The notes under the pieces: generated by a model
Told to the model about the DNA's origin: nothing
What the model saw: the letters and a program-made list of their open reading frames with translations, nothing else
The model's database searches: none
Part shown: piece after piece, positions 48,941-49,098 of the stretch
Layout of the letters: the number at the start of each line of letters is the position of its first letter
Numbering within the stretch: position 1 is the stretch's first letter
Made by a program: the position numbers and the translations under genes
Assembly: GCA_002393555.1 (NCBI GenBank)
Contig: DGSP01000041.1
Span: 52,374 to 101,471, forward strand
Direction of reading: 5' to 3'
Length of the DNA: 49,098 bases
Origin: Prevotellaceae bacterium UBA4359
GTDB lineage: Bacteria; Bacteroidota; Bacteroidia; Bacteroidales; Bacteroidaceae

Positions 48941-49096
48941 AGGTGAACAAAAATAGTTTATATGATGCGGCAAGCCGCATTTTTCTCGGACAATAATTAC
49001 CAATAATTTCCAAAAATTGGTTCCAATAATAATTATTGGATAAAATTAACGTCAATTATTGGTAATTATTGTCCGAGAAAACAAGCCGCTTGCGGC
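48941..49096. repeat. Hairpin-bounded AT-rich repeat R4, copy 2
   Basis: Begins AGGTGAACAAAAA, hairpin ATGCGGC-AA-GCCGCAT (48965-48980), then a perfect 28-bp inverted repeat (48980-49007 and 49054-49081), a 46-bp interior with AAAATTGGTTCCAAT, and end hairpin GCCGC-TT-GCGGC (49085-49096). Same block order as 17708-17899. Confidence 0.85.
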
Positions 49097-49098
49097 GA

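Noticed and set aside
47786..49003. 405-codon minus-strand frame over pfkA
   Set aside because: Asp/Gly/Val-rich shadow; crosses the pfkA terminator; no domain.
48941..49096. Retron msr/msd RNA
   Set aside because: Inverted repeats are suggestive, but no reverse transcriptase is seen, a second copy (17708) also lacks one, and the window ends here; kept as an undefined repeat.

Overview
The window looks like a chromosomal segment of a Prevotella-like member of the Bacteroidales. Evidence: type IX secretion genes (porE, porQ) and a secreted protein with a T9SS-like C-terminal tail; a FimB/Mfa2-type fimbrial lipoprotein; a tonB-exbB-exbD-exbD cluster; Bacteroidota promoters with a TAnnTTTG -7 box (best cases TTTG-N20-TAnCTTTG before deoD and folA); and protein sequences closest in style to Prevotella/Segatella. 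Nearly all sequence is coding, with many 1-4 bp gene overlaps.

Layout. 0.4-11.7 kb: deoD, a large secreted putative metallopeptidase, a GH28 polygalacturonase-like enzyme, an AAE-family exchanger, a DsbD/ArsG-type membrane protein, an unknown repeat-bearing membrane protein and an MscS channel. 11.8-17.5 kb: energy-transduction cluster tonB, polyprenyl synthase, tatD, tRNA-Ser(GGA), exbB, a four-helix membrane protein, exbD, exbD, closed by a strong terminator. 18-24 kb: fimbrial anchor lipoprotein, then thyA and folA, which are separated by the remains of a two-component system (kinase without its phosphoacceptor region, regulator without most of its receiver) and two secreted-protein genes on the other strand. 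24-33.9 kb: an RNA cytosine methyltransferase, porE, a three-gene DUF3791/DUF3990/small-protein operon that may be an ADP-ribosyltransferase module, a HepT/HI0074-like remnant, topB, mlaF and mlaE. 34-48.8 kb: lptB, rsfS-ftsH-cdsA, a DUF349 protein, a DUF1573 protein, meaB-porQ-cmk-ispH, a 3-amino-sugar cassette (FdtA-like, FemAB/GNAT-like, FdtB-like) and a divergent PfkA.

How genes work together: PorE and PorQ belong to the secretion system that would export the 1097-residue peptidase; TonB/ExbB/ExbD energise outer-membrane uptake; MlaE/MlaF and LptB serve outer-membrane lipid and LPS traffic; thyA and folA form the thymidylate cycle; FdtA/FdtB supply a modified sugar nucleotide for surface glycans.

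The most unusual content is in the intergenic DNA. Three unrelated families of short tandem repeats all have the same 23-bp period (110-201 and 33004-33118; 12687-12755 and 40350-40418; 23385-23453). There are also two 110-115 bp palindromic elements with identical 32-bp heptamer-built arms, two copies of a hairpin-bounded AT-rich element (17708-17899, 48941-49096), heptamer repeats that run into coding sequence, and two in-frame palindromic repeats inside topB. No CRISPR array, prophage, complete insertion sequence or rRNA was seen.
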